Shown here: in pieces, positions 25,401 to 32,460 of the stretch
How the letters are laid out: the number at the start of each line of letters is the position of its first letter
Numbering within the stretch: position 1 is the first letter of the stretch
Source: Lumbricus rubellus
Taxonomy: Eukaryota > Annelida > Clitellata > Crassiclitellata > Lumbricidae
Direction: 5' to 3'
Length of the DNA stretch: 64,000 nt
NCBI GenBank assembly: GCA_945859605.1
Contig: OX243811.1
Location: 33,951,950-34,015,949, forward strand
Program-made: the position numbers and the translations under genes
The notes under the pieces: generated by a model
What the model saw: the letters and a program-made list of their open reading frames with translations, nothing else
Database searches by the model: none
Told to the model about the DNA's origin: nothing

Positions 25401-28400
25401 CAATAGGCCTATGAGCATTTCGCTTTCCATGAAAAATTTATGCACTCTGCACTGCTTTTACTACAACGAGAGTGTATAATAATAATAATAATAATAATAA
25501 TTACGACGATTTATATGGCGCAGTAACACAAGGGCGCCTTACAGAAAACCAGCTACACCGGATAAGCGACTGAGAGACCCTCAGTCGCTTTGATACACTC
25601 TCGTTGTAGTAAAAGCGTTAAAAGTCTTGTTGCTTTTAACGACACTGTTTCACATCAAGAATGATTAGTGCTTGCCATCCTTATTTGTCCAGAATTGGGA
25701 CTGGCACTGCCAAAGTCCAAGCAGTGGCGAAGCTAAGATGTTATAATTATGAGTATTAGAAAATTATTTTTAGTATGCCGCGATTCTAATCTTATTCATT
25801 CCGCTCTATAATCTGACCTCACTTGAACCTTCTGATCTTATCTTCATTTGAATAGTTGAATAAAATAGCAGCGAATGTAAGGCGTATGCTATTCGATTTA
25901 ATAATTTGCATTAAATTGTATTATAATGCTGCATTCAACCATTAAATGACTATACTTATTAATTCTAGTTTATCAATGACGGCACATTATATTCTATTCT
26001 ATAATCTGATCTAACTCGAGCTTTTATGATCTTATCTTTAGTTGAATAGTTGAATAGAATAGCAGCGAATGTTAGACTTTTTATGCAACCAGACTACACA
26101 TAGGCCTATTATTATAATACAGTAGCCTTTACTTATGTTTTTGTTTAGAGACTCGCTGTCCATACATGGTTGAACCGAATGGACTCTTGAACACTACGAA
26201 CAATCTCCACGGAATTCGGCTATTGATCAGTTGTTACCATGGCTACCAAATCAACGGACAACCGTTGTTAGTCGTCACCTGCATGGAAAGTGGAAAATGG
26301 TCGCCAGGAGATTCGTGTACAGGTGGATTTAATTAAACATTCTGATATCACAGCGAAATAAGGCATAGGCTATAGGCCCCACTATTAGGTAGTAGCACCT
26401 TGTTTGGTATGAGGGTCAAGCTTTGTCTGGGTCTCGTTCTCGTCTAGAGTCTAGACGTTGTCATTCCATGGGGTTTCTGCACTGTGAGCGCCACTGAACA
26501 GTACATAACGATACTGCGAGAGGTGCTTTATAAATGTCCAGATATACGATACGATATTTGTCATTCTAAAAGAGCTTCATGCCTGTATAAGAATATATGA
26601 TACAATAATTATCTAATTGGTGAACCAACACAGTCGACATCACTTGCGTCAAAAGCAGATATTGTGTATATTATTATGTAATGCAACTTTATTTCAAAAG
26701 AGATATACATATTAATAAAAATTAATGTTCACCTTGTGAGCGATGTAAAAGATGATTCTGCTTTTTGCATGAAGCCGTCGAATGTGGTCCAGTTCCGGTG
26801 GTGATGAATTCCCAGATGACCAGTTCCGGTCCAATGACTTACGGAACAAACGTCACGATCACGTGTCTCCATGGATACTGGTTCGCGAGGAATGTCGTTG
26901 CCATGACGATATCCTGCGATGCTGATGGAAATTGGACTGACCTCATCTTCCCCATCTGCAGAGGTAGACTATAAATACGGCTACGTCAATGAAAAAAAAT
27001 CGTTTAAAAGCCAAACCGTATACAAGTAGAAAATAGAGTGCTACATTGTAACATAAACTACTTCCGAACAGGATAGAACTTCTCTAATTTATAAGTAGAG
27101 GACTAAGTAAGGACCAGCTTTGCGATCCTTAGAAAGTAGACTGCTAAAGAATGTATCCCGGTGTCTTAGAAGGTGACAGGACAATTACCCTTGGACAATT
27201 ACCCCGGACAATTACCCACCCCCGACAATTACCCCCTGGACAATTACTCCAGGACAATTACTCCTGTGCCAATTACCCCCGGCCAACTACCCCCCGTACC
27301 AATTACCCTCGGACAATTACCCCACCCCCGTGCCAAAAACTAAGTCTATGTCATGTTAAATGCCTGCCCAGGGCCGGATTTTGGCATGTTCAACATGTTC
27401 GGCCGAACAGGGGCCTCCACGCTTTAGGGGGCCCCCACAAATGTGTGGAAAAATTTTTTAGGAGCAAATTTCGACCGAACGACTATTTTCCCAAAAATTT
27501 TGCCAGATGACTAAAAAAAGGTCATCAACTTCTTTGGCGGATGAAATGGTAGGATTTTCCCGAAAAATTTGGCCAGATGACTAAAAAAAGGTAATCAACT
27601 TTTTTGTTTTTTGGCGGATGAAATGGTATGATTTTTCCGAAAAATTTGGCCAGATGACTAAAAAAGAAGAATATCCGCCAAAAATTTCCGAACAGGGCCC
27701 CCACACAAATTTTCCGAACAGGGCCCCCACATTGCTTAATCCGGCCCCGCGCCTGCCTAATTAAATATTTAAAATTTAAATATTAATAACACTACTATTA
27801 ATGTTAATATCAATAATATTAATATCAACAGCATTTAATTCTATTGATAGAGTTATGGCTTTAGTTAGCATAATAACTAAGCAAGGTGAAGAGCAACTCC
27901 ACGAAGATCATAGTTGTAAAAAACGTTTTTTTCCCTTTTTTATTCTCTCCCAAAAAACGTGGTTTTTTCGTTTTTTATTTTTCCCATCGTTTTTTTATCG
28001 TTTTTTATTTTTTCTTTATCTTTATTTATACATTTGCTTTCTATTATTATTTTCCTTAATTCCTATTTTTTCTGATATTTCTTATGTTTTCCGCCAACTC
28101 TCAAGGATCCAGCTAACTATAGTCATTATTTCATCGTTTAACATCATCATTTAAGATATAGCCTACGGGTAGTAGGCTCCTAATCAAAATTTTCATGGTT
28201 AAAATGCGGTTTTAGATGTAGCAAAGTCAAATTATTTTCCGTTTCGGTTTTTTATCGCTTTTTGTGGTTTTTTATTATTTTGAAAAAACGTCGTTTTTTT
28301 ACCGTTTTTTATTTTATTTTCATCGTTTTTTACATCTATGACGAAGATAGGCAAGTTATTGTTAAACGTTCAAGAATAATACTAAATCAAATCAAATCTA

Positions 28401-30399
28401 AAAAATGGTTCTAAACTAATGTGTGAAAACGATTAAAGGTTCAAGAAAACTTCAACGTTTTAAACGCTTGCCTAATAAAAAATTTAAATGTTATCGATAG
28501 AGTTCTGCCTATTTTCGTACTCAAACGAAACGACACCATTTTGCTATACCACAGTAAAGTTAATTTAGGATAGGCTTAGGCAGCGCGGAAGTCTGACAAA
28601 TACAAAGAGACTGTTAAAGAGATAAACGCGTGAAGGAACAAGCTCACACTGTGGCACGGGGGCAATTGTCCGGGGGGTAATTGGTACGAGGATAGTTGTC
28701 CGGGGGGTAAATGGCACGGGGGGGTAGTTGTCCATAGGGTAATTGTCCTGGGGGTAATTGTCCTGGGGTAATTGTCCAGGGGTAATTGTTGGGGGTAATT
28801 TTCCGGGGGTAATTGTCCAGGGGTAAATGCCCTGTAGAACCGTCTTAGAAGGGCTCGTGAATAAGCTGGTGCTCTGCGCTTTGCCTTCGAGTGGCACTCT
28901 AGAAATTTGGATATTACTATTGCGATTACGAATTAGACGCCAAAATCATGAATTTTTCTATAGTGAGTCGAACTTTTGCTGAATTATTATAGCACAGCAT
29001 AATTGACTAACTCAAACTCATCGGTATTTATAAGACTATAATTATCCTCTGTTACGTGACCTGTGACCCTATGATTTAGGCTATATAGAATTCTAACCAC
29101 GATTCTACAAGAAACCTCTGACCAAACTATTTCATCTGAAGTAGTAATTCCTTGATTTTAGCAACATGCCAACATCTTCTCTGTAGGCCTAAAAATATGA
29201 TCTCGCATAACTTATTATTTGGCTGTTTACATGTAATTACTCGACATCAGAGTCAGCCGTTGGCTTTGTACGAGCAAATAAAGTCATCGGATTTATGTAT
29301 CACTGGCTTTCGGAACTCGTTCAAGCGTGAAGAAAACGCTATTTACCACCTTAATATATTTCAATGAAATTAAAAATCACCGTTTGTCTGATTATTATTA
29401 ACACGCTCTTCTTTTGTCTGCAGCTGTCTCCTGCCCATCTTTGGTTCCTCGCATCCTCTCCACGACCAACACAGAAGTCGAAACGGTGGTCAATGTGTCC
29501 TGTCCAGCTGACCAGATCCTGACCACTGGACACATGACAGCAGTGTCCACTTGTGACACCTTAGGCCACTGGACACCTGATGTGCCTGACTGCATTGGTA
29601 GGTGTCTACAAAGACAATTTATTTAAAAAGCCAAGATTACCAAATAATATCAATGAATAAAAGCTGCATAATTATGTTGCAACGTTTTTACTACAGAATG
29701 GACATTAGAAAATAAAAGTGTAGAGCTGCAGCAGTCCTCAATGTTACAAACATCCAAACTTAATGTCCTATCGGATGTAGTATTGTAGTACCACGATTTC
29801 CAAACCCGACTCTTCAACGAGGATTCGACTCTGACGTAAGTTTCAATCACAACCATATAATGTAGATTGTTTTTGTTTTAACATTTAGAATTTGATATTT
29901 GGTGAGAGAGTCTAAGGAAATGGATATAGGGCATAACACTCTAGCACGAGGAGCGTATGGTTGCGGGTTCACTTCTCCCTAGACTCCCAAAAGTCCACAC
30001 AACCTTCCAATCAGCAGATGGCGTTGGTAATACGAAGTAGTAGGATGTGATGGGCGCCTTGTTGGCTGCTGGCAGTTAAATACGACCCCTGTAACAACTT
30101 GTGATCATCCGCCATACTATGAATTGTAATCATTCTGCGTTCTGTCAGTGTGAACTTAAACGAAAATAATAATTATAAATTGCGTTTTATGTACAGGTCA
30201 GAAATCGATTAAACTAACAAATCCACCGGTGGAATCGAGTTACTCCAACGTCTTTGGTGGAATAGCGATCTTTGCCATTTTGATGCTCTGTGTTGCTATC
30301 GTCGTTTTCGACATGCCACGTTTAAGAAATGCCGTCAAAACGTTTAAACGGCGCTATGCCAGAGCTTTCCATCCTGAATCAAATTCAAGCAGTAGTTAA
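4375..30399 (+). CDS. Receptor copy B: FTP lectin-like, mucin stalk, nine sushi domains, transmembrane
   Basis: Fourteen exons join in one frame: 4375-4453, 10328-10585, 12176-12433, 13679-14464, 14939-15139, 15482-15700, 17290-17466, 23642-23827, 24660-24866, 25195-25371, 26149-26322, 26775-26963, 29424-29597, 30197-30399. They sum to 3288 nt, or 1095 residues plus stop, and every intron is phase 1. Residues 1-22 are a signal peptide, about 27-198 an FTP/F5-8C-type lectin fold, 199-460 a Ser/Thr-rich stalk, 461-1028 nine sushi modules and about 1047-1066 a transmembrane helix with a 29-residue basic tail. FTP domains bind fucose-type glycans and sushi modules bind proteins in complement and adhesion receptors, so a cell-surface recognition role is plausible but inferred. 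The start is the ATG heading the hydrophobic leader, conserved in copy C. One intron (after exon 10) uses a GC donor. Exon order is supported by paralogue conservation, not transcripts. Confidence 0.85.
4581..4870. repeat. (CATA)n microsatellite in intron 1 of copy B
   Basis: Nearly pure CATA tetranucleotide, interrupted by GCATGCATGCATG in the middle, about 130 bp downstream of exon 1. A sister array sits at the same relative place in copy C (39312-39535). The long open frames it creates (His-Thr-Tyr-Ile or Met-Tyr-Val-Cys) are artefacts. Confidence 0.95.
5187..5254 (-). repeat. tRNA-like sequence, probable SINE head
   Basis: Read on the minus strand it has an A-box-like TGGCCGAGTGGG and a perfect T-arm (CCGGG TTCGATT CCCGG) with a B box. 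The acceptor stem does not pair (TCCTGCG against TCAGAGA) and I cannot fold a clean anticodon arm. It is more likely a tRNA-derived SINE head or tRNA pseudogene than a working tRNA. Confidence 0.5.
5276..6165 (+). mobile_element. 5'-truncated, decayed LINE (CR1-like group), 3' end
   Basis: Broken frames read as the C-terminal part of a non-LTR reverse transcriptase polyprotein: VTRLYYCYALSAGIS, then SFAYVGPSCWNRLPHKLR and LFRKRLKTILFVRG. It ends with GAGCGGCGCTATATAAATG and an AATTAC repeat tail. The terminus matches the resident LINE family at 11990, 21106 and 33180. It is a dead fragment in intron 1 of copy B. Confidence 0.7.
6166..6800. other. Intron 1 sequence, nothing recognised
   Basis: AT-rich sequence without a supportable gene or a clear repeat boundary. 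Confidence 0.3.
6910..8395. repeat. Large inverted repeat (arms about 6910-7018 and 8287-8395)
   Basis: The left arm reads CTTGTATACGC ... CTAATACA ... ACCATCG ... AATATTCTGCTGGCAGGGGTGGGG. The right arm is its reverse complement (CCCCACCCCTGCCAGCAGAATATT ... CGATGGTCA ... GTATTAGAGGG ... ACAAGTTTACC). Homology may extend outward to about 6790 and 8640 (GGCGTGGCT against AGCCACGCC). The middle holds the TATAC microsatellite. The likely origin is a non-autonomous transposon. I found no transposase. Confidence 0.55.
7365..7590. repeat. (TATAC)n pentanucleotide microsatellite
   Basis: Long run of CTATA/TATAC units with a few interruptions (ATTAC, CACTA). It lies inside the inverted repeat in intron 1 of copy B. 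Confidence 0.9.
8640..9331. other. AT-rich intron sequence, nothing recognised
   Basis: No open frame, repeat structure or conserved block that I can support. Confidence 0.3.
9332..9601. mobile_element. hAT-type MITE, 270 bp, with 8-bp target duplication
   Basis: The ends are CAGGGCCGGATTAAG and CTTAATCCGGCCCTG. Both sides are flanked by AATAGGAC (9324-9331 and 9602-9609). An 8-bp duplication with a CAGGG terminus is the hAT signature. A relative sits at 27369-27749. It has no coding capacity. Confidence 0.9.
9743..9820. mobile_element. Degenerate solo hAT-like terminus
   Basis: GAGCCCTAGGTAAAGTGCC...GGGCCCGATGGATAAGATGG resembles the right terminus of the hAT element ending at 20977 (CCCTAGGCACAGTGCC...CTAATGGATAAGACGGCCCTG). 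No matching left end was found, so this is a relic. Confidence 0.35.
10328..10585 (+). CDS. Copy B exon 2: first half of FTP (fucolectin-like) domain
   Basis: Begins after a TTTCAG acceptor and ends at G|GTGAGA. Residues include NVALGMPTCQSS, the KAVDG motif and NPWWAVDFGSPLSIS, matching the conserved WW-x-VDLG strand of FTP/F5-8C lectin domains. It is rich in Cys. The adjacent double-Cys and the His/Arg fucose-binding triad of eel agglutinin cannot be recognised with certainty. Confidence 0.85.
10777..11990 (+). mobile_element. 5'-truncated LINE (CR1-like group) in intron 2 of copy B
   Basis: Decayed reverse transcriptase with recognisable blocks: ALFDVSA at the start, GVPQGSVLGPLLYVLYTAG, the catalytic FADDVQ, SNDLLLNPSKTQFIW, then VGPAIWNCLPLTLRLMPR. 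It ends GAGGCGCTATATAAATTC with a GAAT-repeat tail. Frameshifts break the frame. Intron 2 of copy C (42348-42924) lacks it, so it inserted after the genes duplicated. Confidence 0.85.
12176..12433 (+). CDS. Copy B exon 3: second half of FTP domain
   Basis: The acceptor is TTACAG and the donor is CCAG|GTACGT. It encodes KFVIGLTN, a Cys-containing loop, then SGKYLFVQRTD and RLVLAEVRAYQ, which match the terminal strands of the FTP/discoidin-like fold (typical RYV-x-VQ and L-x-L-x-EVEVY). With exon 2 the domain is about 172 residues. Copy C has the same exon at 42925-43182 with identical length. Confidence 0.85.
12434..13678 (+). other. Intron 3 of copy B
   Basis: It contains a segment (about 12675-12725) that occurs in reverse orientation in intron 3 of copy C, and the GGCTTGCATCGCTC minisatellite. 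The last 250 bp align with 44180-44421 in copy C. Confidence 0.5.
12967..13152. repeat. Minisatellite, 14-bp GGCTTGCATCGCTC unit
   Basis: About ten tandem copies, mostly exact, with one diverged stretch near 13097-13130. It is GC-richer than the surrounding intron and absent from copy C. Confidence 0.9.
13679..14464 (+). CDS. Copy B exon 4: mucin-like Ser/Thr stalk with 4 repeats
   Basis: Begins after CGACAG and ends at TCAA|GTAAGC. The 262 encoded residues are dominated by Thr and Ser. Four tandem copies of a 25-residue unit share the core KSTSNTVNYPLSTPE, with a 75-bp DNA period. Non-repetitive Ser/Thr-rich sequence follows (STALSATDSS...). The role is an extended, probably O-glycosylated stalk separating the lectin from the sushi modules. 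NYP is not an N-glycosylation sequon, unlike NYS in copy C. Confidence 0.85.
14939..15139 (+). CDS. Copy B exon 5: sushi domain 1
   Basis: The acceptor is AAATAG and the donor is the unusual CAAG|GTTCAT, conserved in copy C. The encoded module has the four sushi cysteines (RCPVL, FTCAVGYAF, SVCIG, AGCQ) and the GHWTD tryptophan. Confidence 0.75.
15482..15700 (+). CDS. Copy B exon 6: divergent sushi-like module 2 with a short poly-Glu run
   Basis: The acceptor is TGCAAG and the donor is CTCGG|GTACGA. Four cysteines (VTCDM, RTCQL, VKCIQ, SNCSG) are spaced like a sushi module, but the usual Trp before the last Cys is absent and SEEEEE intrudes after the first Cys. The phase is consistent and the exon is conserved in copy C at 47773-48042. 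Confidence 0.7.
15758..15851 (+). pseudogene. Dead counterpart of optional exon 6b in copy B
   Basis: It aligns with 48096-48257 in copy C, retaining the TTTTCAG acceptor and CTCAG|GTAATG donor. The centre is deleted and the frame hits TAA nine bases in. If it were included in the mRNA, the protein would stop here. Confidence 0.6.
15852..17289 (+). other. Intron 6 of copy B
   Basis: It holds about seven imperfect repeats of an AGTAATAAGTAAAGTTTTACACATCTATGTAT-type unit between 15900 and 16220, also present at about 48330-48560 in copy C. No gene is seen. Confidence 0.5.
17290..17466 (+). CDS. Copy B exon 7: sushi domain 3
   Basis: Sits between a TTTCAG acceptor and the GGCG|GTAAAG donor. 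It encodes YCSAAP, FTCWPGHRF, IECNHDNSWNYS and GHCG, giving four cysteines and the Trp. Copy C (51964-52140) is nearly identical and the same length. Confidence 0.85.
17598..18834. mobile_element. Insertion with AGCTCGAGGGTACG inverted termini and internal direct repeats
   Basis: The left end AGCTCGAGGGTACG is mirrored by CGTACCCTCGAGCT. Just inside both ends a 70-bp block (TACCCTAAAATAG...ACCTTTCAAAAAATAGAATACG) is repeated in direct orientation. Copy C lacks the segment at the matching place (about 52260). The target duplication is unclear. It contains a nested 459-bp hairpin. Confidence 0.65.
17778..18236. mobile_element. Near-perfect 459-bp hairpin (foldback MITE)
   Basis: Starts CCGGTGTAAAGGTTTCAGAT and ends with the reverse complement (...AAACCTTTACACCGG). 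Inverted homology runs through most of each arm (ACCACGAAGTGGGATGA near the centre). It is nested in the 17598-18834 element. Confidence 0.85.
18980..19353. mobile_element. hAT-type MITE, 374 bp
   Basis: The termini CAGGGGCGAATACAG and CTGGATCCGCCCCTG are imperfect inverted repeats. The flanks AACTTACA (18972-18979) and GACTTACA (19354-19361) form an 8-bp duplication with one mismatch. Copy C has the empty site near 52388. Confidence 0.85.
19393..19620 (-). mobile_element. Possible retroposon with (AAATC)n tail
   Basis: ATCAAATCAAATCAAATC then TTTATTCTGAGAATGAACAAGACA resembles a minus-strand LINE or SINE tail followed by its body. It is absent at the matching place in copy C. I see no protein similarity. 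Confidence 0.35.
20093..20977. mobile_element. Smaller hAT-type element nested in the hAT terminus
   Basis: Left end CAGGGCCGTCTTATGG, right end ATGGATAAGACGGCCCTG, flanked by GGGGCCTA (20085-20092 and 20978-20985). Oddly, its left arm pairs best with the outer right arm and its right arm with the outer left arm. This suggests related elements have exchanged ends or one inserted into the other's terminus. Confidence 0.7.
21106..22096 (-). mobile_element. 5'-truncated LINE (CR1-like group) with long intact frame
   Basis: The minus-strand frame from 22106 to 21147 is open for 319 codons. It has the reverse transcriptase active site YADDVQ, NRLLLNASKTQFIWLG, DLGVMLDE, LDYCCSILVGLP, LHWLPISQRIEYRI and AFSVVGPSVWNSLPLQMR. 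The 3' end is TATATAGCGCC with an ATTC-repeat tail near 21106. Flanks ACAGTAACATTA and ACAGCAACATTA (21094-21105, 22097-22108) look like a target duplication. The intact frame implies recent insertion. Confidence 0.9.
22120..22515 (-). pseudogene. hAT transposase, C-terminal dimerisation region
   Basis: 131 open codons include FRIYLSIFGTSCEGERSFS, KLKIIINYLRSTMGQSRLSS and LALLSIENDLMREM. These match the conserved hAT dimerisation block (S-x-ERSFSxLKxIKxYLRSTMxxxRLxxLxLLSIE). The upstream catalytic part is missing, so the protein is dead. It lies in the outer hAT at 20025-22722. Confidence 0.88.
22780..23300 (+). pseudogene. mariner transposase remnant
   Basis: Frames with breaks read RNRKTFSKSLMASVG, EPDVEVNGQYYRD and later TLWPHNSLDLNPVDYKI...MQENVY, all recognisable mariner transposase segments including the PDLNPxDY catalytic-region signature. 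Stops and frameshifts make it non-functional. Confidence 0.8.
23642..23827 (+). CDS. Copy B exon 8: sushi domain 4
   Basis: Starts after ATTAATAG in phase 1 (V-I-I-C) and ends TGTAAAC|GTGAGT. It has the cysteines ICEEL, VQCQQG, CLES and SDCKR and the GKWND tryptophan. A fifth Cys (TLCCLES) replaces Ser of copy C. The acceptor tract is weak (ATATTAATAG). Confidence 0.8.
24029..24236 (-). mobile_element. tRNA-derived SINE sharing the LINE 3' end
   Basis: On the minus strand the head is tRNA-like (GGCGCTGTGGTGTGCTGAGT as an A-box region; GGTTCGATTCC as a B box). The tail GGAGCGCCTCTGAGTAG ... TTGAAGGGTCGCTATAA matches the 3' end of the local CR1-like LINEs (for example minus strand near 33210). 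Copy C lacks it near 53870. Confidence 0.75.
24660..24866 (+). CDS. Copy B exon 9: sushi domain 5
   Basis: Acceptor GCATAG, donor GAAT|GTAGGT. It encodes VFCPSPPLMLNASY, SGCFDGLKFPDG, ISCGGTGTWNAT and SSCE, a full four-Cys sushi with Trp. At 69 residues it is the longest sushi exon apart from exon 6. Copy C is at 54488-54694. Confidence 0.85.
25195..25371 (+). CDS. Copy B exon 10: sushi domain 6, followed by a GC-AG intron
   Basis: The acceptor is TTTTACAG. It encodes RCDPVPTVDHGVAN, GYTCEYGYQI, VISCDGINWVD and VQCTG. The 3' border is ACAG|GCAAGT, a good GC-donor consensus. The first base after CTGTACAG in phase requires this site, and copy C has the identical border. Confidence 0.82.
25440..25615. 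mobile_element. Insertion with (AAT)n tail and flanking inverted copies
   Basis: CTTTTACTACAACGAGAGTGTAT before the insert is repeated inverted after it (ATACACTCTCGTTGTAGTAAAAG). Between them are an AAT repeat and ATTTATATGGCGCAGTAACACAAGGGCGCCTTACAG, which resembles a retroposon 3' end on the minus strand. Copy C (about 55285) has only one side, so the insert is specific to B. Confidence 0.55.
25616..26148 (+). other. Remainder of intron 10 of copy B
   Basis: AT-rich, with an internal near-duplication (TCTATAATCTGA...ATCTTATCTTYAGTTGAATAGTTGAATA occurs at about 25805 and 26000). The copy C intron has the motif once, so B holds a local duplication. Confidence 0.5.
26149..26322 (+). CDS. Copy B exon 11: sushi domain 7
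   Basis: Acceptor TGTTTAG, donor ACAG|GTGGAT. It encodes TRCPYMVEPNGLLN, ISCYHGYQINGQ, VTCMESGKWSPG and SCTG. Sushi consensus is complete. Confidence 0.87.
26323..26774 (+). other. Intron 11 of copy B with a SINE-like segment
   Basis: About 26430-26560 (GTCTAGACGTTGTCATTCC ... GAGAGGTGCTTTATAAATGTCC ... ATACGATACGAT) is shared with copy C (about 55960-56080) and looks like an old retroposon 3' end. Nothing else is seen. Confidence 0.4.
26775..26963 (+). CDS. Copy B exon 12: sushi domain 8
   Basis: Acceptor CATGAAG (weak, but the copy C equivalent CATTAAG is in the same place), donor AGAG|GTAGAC. It encodes VECGPVPVVMNSQM, ITCLHGYWF, ISCDADGNWTD and ICRG. All four cysteines and the Trp are present. 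Confidence 0.82.
27369..27749. mobile_element. hAT-type MITE, 381 bp, nested in the foldback element
   Basis: CAGGGCCGGATTTTGG at the left, CTTAATCCGGCCCCG at the right. Flanks TGCCTGCC and CGCCTGCC form the 8-bp duplication. The empty site ACGCCTGCCTAATT is intact in copy C near 57380, which proves the boundaries. Related to 9332-9601. Confidence 0.92.
27909..28340. mobile_element. hAT-type MITE, 432 bp, CATAGTTGTAAAAAACG ends
   Basis: Left CATAGTTGTAAAAAACG, right CGTTTTTTACATCTATG. The 8-bp flank ACGAAGAT is duplicated (27901-27908, 28341-28348). Copy C has the empty site CTCCACGAAGATAGG near 57533. The interior is rich in CGTTTTTT runs. Confidence 0.92.
28853..29423 (+). other. 3' part of intron 12 of copy B
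   Basis: It aligns closely with 57984-58578 in copy C. No gene or insertion boundary is visible. Confidence 0.5.
29424..29597 (+). CDS. Copy B exon 13: sushi domain 9
   Basis: Strong acceptor TTGTCTGCAG, donor ATTG|GTAGGT. It encodes VSCPSLVPRILS, VSCPADQILTTGH, STCDTLGHWTPD and DCIG. It is the membrane-proximal sushi. Confidence 0.88.
29598..30196 (+). other. Intron 13 of copy B, possible old SINE
   Basis: About 29930-30050 has a tRNA B-box-like GGTTGCGGGTTCACTTC after CTCTAGCACGAGGAG. It is shared with copy C (59090-59200) and its 3' remainder with copy A at the window start. A weak case for an ancient SINE. Confidence 0.35.
30197..30399 (+). CDS. Copy B exon 14: transmembrane helix, tail and stop
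   Basis: Acceptor TGTACAG. It encodes the juxtamembrane segment PPVESSYSN, a 20-residue helix (VFGGIAIFAILMLCVAIVVF), then DMPRLRNAVKTFKRRYARAF and HPESNSSSS before TAA. The positive-inside charge fits type I topology. No signalling motif is recognised. Confidence 0.88.
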
Positions 30400-30860
30400 A
30401 CAATTCTTGAGTCTAAAAATGACCAGGTTTTTACCAAACAAATTATGTAGCATAGAACATAATAATTATGCACTGCATTGTGTACAGGGCCCCAATGAAA
30501 TCTCTTGCTTGTTTCGGTGGGCTTGGCTGCAGATTATTGACTCTTCAAAACACATGCCGGTAGGCCTATGTCTCGGGATATTCTATCGACCTATAAAATA
30601 GGTCCTAAAGCTATCCGGTGGATGGAATAAACCGTGTATATCCATTCCGGGGTATAATCCAGTGAGCTTTTCAATTAATCTTCATCGGGGGTAAAAACGA
30701 TTTTTTTAATGTCTATTTTGTTACTCCGGCCATGACATTAAATTTTAGCCTGGGTATTATGCCTACATGTTATTTTTAAATCGACTGCTGAAATACGTGT
30801 CTGATTTAATGGAAGCTACTCATTCTACTGTGAGAGGATTACATACTATATAGCTGCATT

Positions 30861-31275
30861 CAGTGGCGTAGCAAGGTGTTTGGGGGCCCCTGTGCACTGT
30901 GTGCAGGGTTTCGGTGGCGGGCCCTTGAATCCCCTCAATTTCAAACAAGAAGGTTGCGCAAAAACGCCGAGCTCTTTTGATATAGACACTCGAAATTAAA
31001 TATATAATTAGTTTATCACAATTTTATTATTTTCTCTCATTAATTTAGGCCTATATTTATAAAACAGTTTTAATTTCTTCAGTCTACCAGAGAAAATTGA
31101 ATTAGAGCTTAAACCAATGACACTTAATTTTGAGGGTGTAGGAAACGTGTAGGCTAGACTTGATTACGTTCTGAATATTCAGAAAGTAAAAAATTTACTC
31201 TGACCGCCGGGGGCCCCTTACTGCCGGGGGCCCTCGTGCACTGCACAGGCTGCACGCCCTATTGCTACGCCACTG
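30861..31275. mobile_element. hAT-type MITE, 415 bp, CAGTGGCGTAGC ends
   Basis: CAGTGGCGTAGCAA and TTGCTACGCCACTG are mirrored. The flank GCTGCATT is duplicated (30853-30860, 31276-31283). Empty sites exist in the other units (near 1017 and 61692). It has no coding capacity. Confidence 0.92.
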
Positions 31276-31587
31276 GCTGCATTGGCATGTGGATTACTGC
31301 TTTCTGTTTTCACGGAAGAAAGAAGGAAATGATATGCCCCTTAACAGTTTACAGGAATTCTGTCTTAGTGTCATAGATTCAATTAAACTAATCGCAATGA
31401 AGTTCGTCTATGAGACTAGGACACTGTAACATAGACTAACGATCTAGAATTTTGTAAATACTAATTTTTAGTGGACAACGTAATAAATTTATAATCTGCT
31501 GTGTGTTTTGTGTGCTACTTGGTCTAAAGTTTCATGGTCGTGTTAATTCTCATTTACATGTAAATGGTCAAGTGCACATGTAGTGAG

Positions 31588-31845
<258 letters not shown>

Positions 31846-31999
31846 AATGGCTGAATGAACTGGTTTCTTCTTCACTTCCCTTTGTGTCTTTCTTTGTGCC
31901 CATCAGCAATTATTGCTTTGGTGAACAATGAAGAACGAATAGATACATAACAACAAAACGAACGTCATCTATATATAATTAACAGTAGCCCTATTCCTT

Positions 32000-32230
32000 A
32001 ACATTCATTCACTCATACATTTCGAGAATTTATATAGCGTCTCTCCAAGAAAGCTACTCAGAGGCGCTCCCAGCCCAGTCACAGCTAACAAATAGGATTT
32101 GAGCGAAGTCCTTGTAAAAAGCAGGTGAATTTAGCATAGGCATAAGTCGCAACGTTAGTGGGAGGCCATTCCAGATAGCGGGACACGAGGTAGAAAAGAC
32201 TCGGCGCTGTCTGGTAGAAGTTAACGGCCA
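32000..32230 (-). mobile_element. LINE 3'-end fragment
   Basis: On the minus strand, AFSTSCPAIWNGLPLTL-type residues and a 3' end at ATTCATTCACTCATACATTTCGAGAATTTATATAGCG. The same insertion sits at 62330-62560 but is absent from unit 2 near 1670, so units 3 and 4 share it. Confidence 0.75.
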
Positions 32231-32460
32231 CATTAATTGTCTTCATTGTAACTGATCTCTTGAACTAACTTGCATCTGATGTGACCCAAGTAACATATCT
32301 GTCTCGCAAGTAAAAGTGGACCACCAACGCGATGGAAACAAACTGCATCTGTCTCAGTTCTTGCGGCAACACGTCGTATTGCCGATCTTTCGGTTTTCTT
32401 AATTATATCAGCCTATAGGCCTATATTGGAATAGTTGTAAAAATGTTTTGGGAACAAGCA

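Larger units (their letters stand above)
27174..28841. mobile_element. Foldback-like element with minisatellite arms (copy B)
   Basis: The left arm is a GGACAATTACCCC minisatellite (27180-27335). The right arm is the inverted GGGGTAATTGTCC array (28660-28830). The flanks GTCTTAGAAGG (27163-27173 and 28842-28852) are a direct repeat like a target duplication. Long tandem-repeat inverted ends are typical of Foldback/Galileo-type elements. Copy C carries the same insertion at 57250-57972, so it predates the gene duplication. Two hAT MITEs entered only this copy. Confidence 0.75.

Noticed and set aside
30310..30399. ITAM or ITIM signalling motif in the cytoplasmic tail
   Set aside because: The tail has a single Tyr (RRYARAF) that fits neither consensus.
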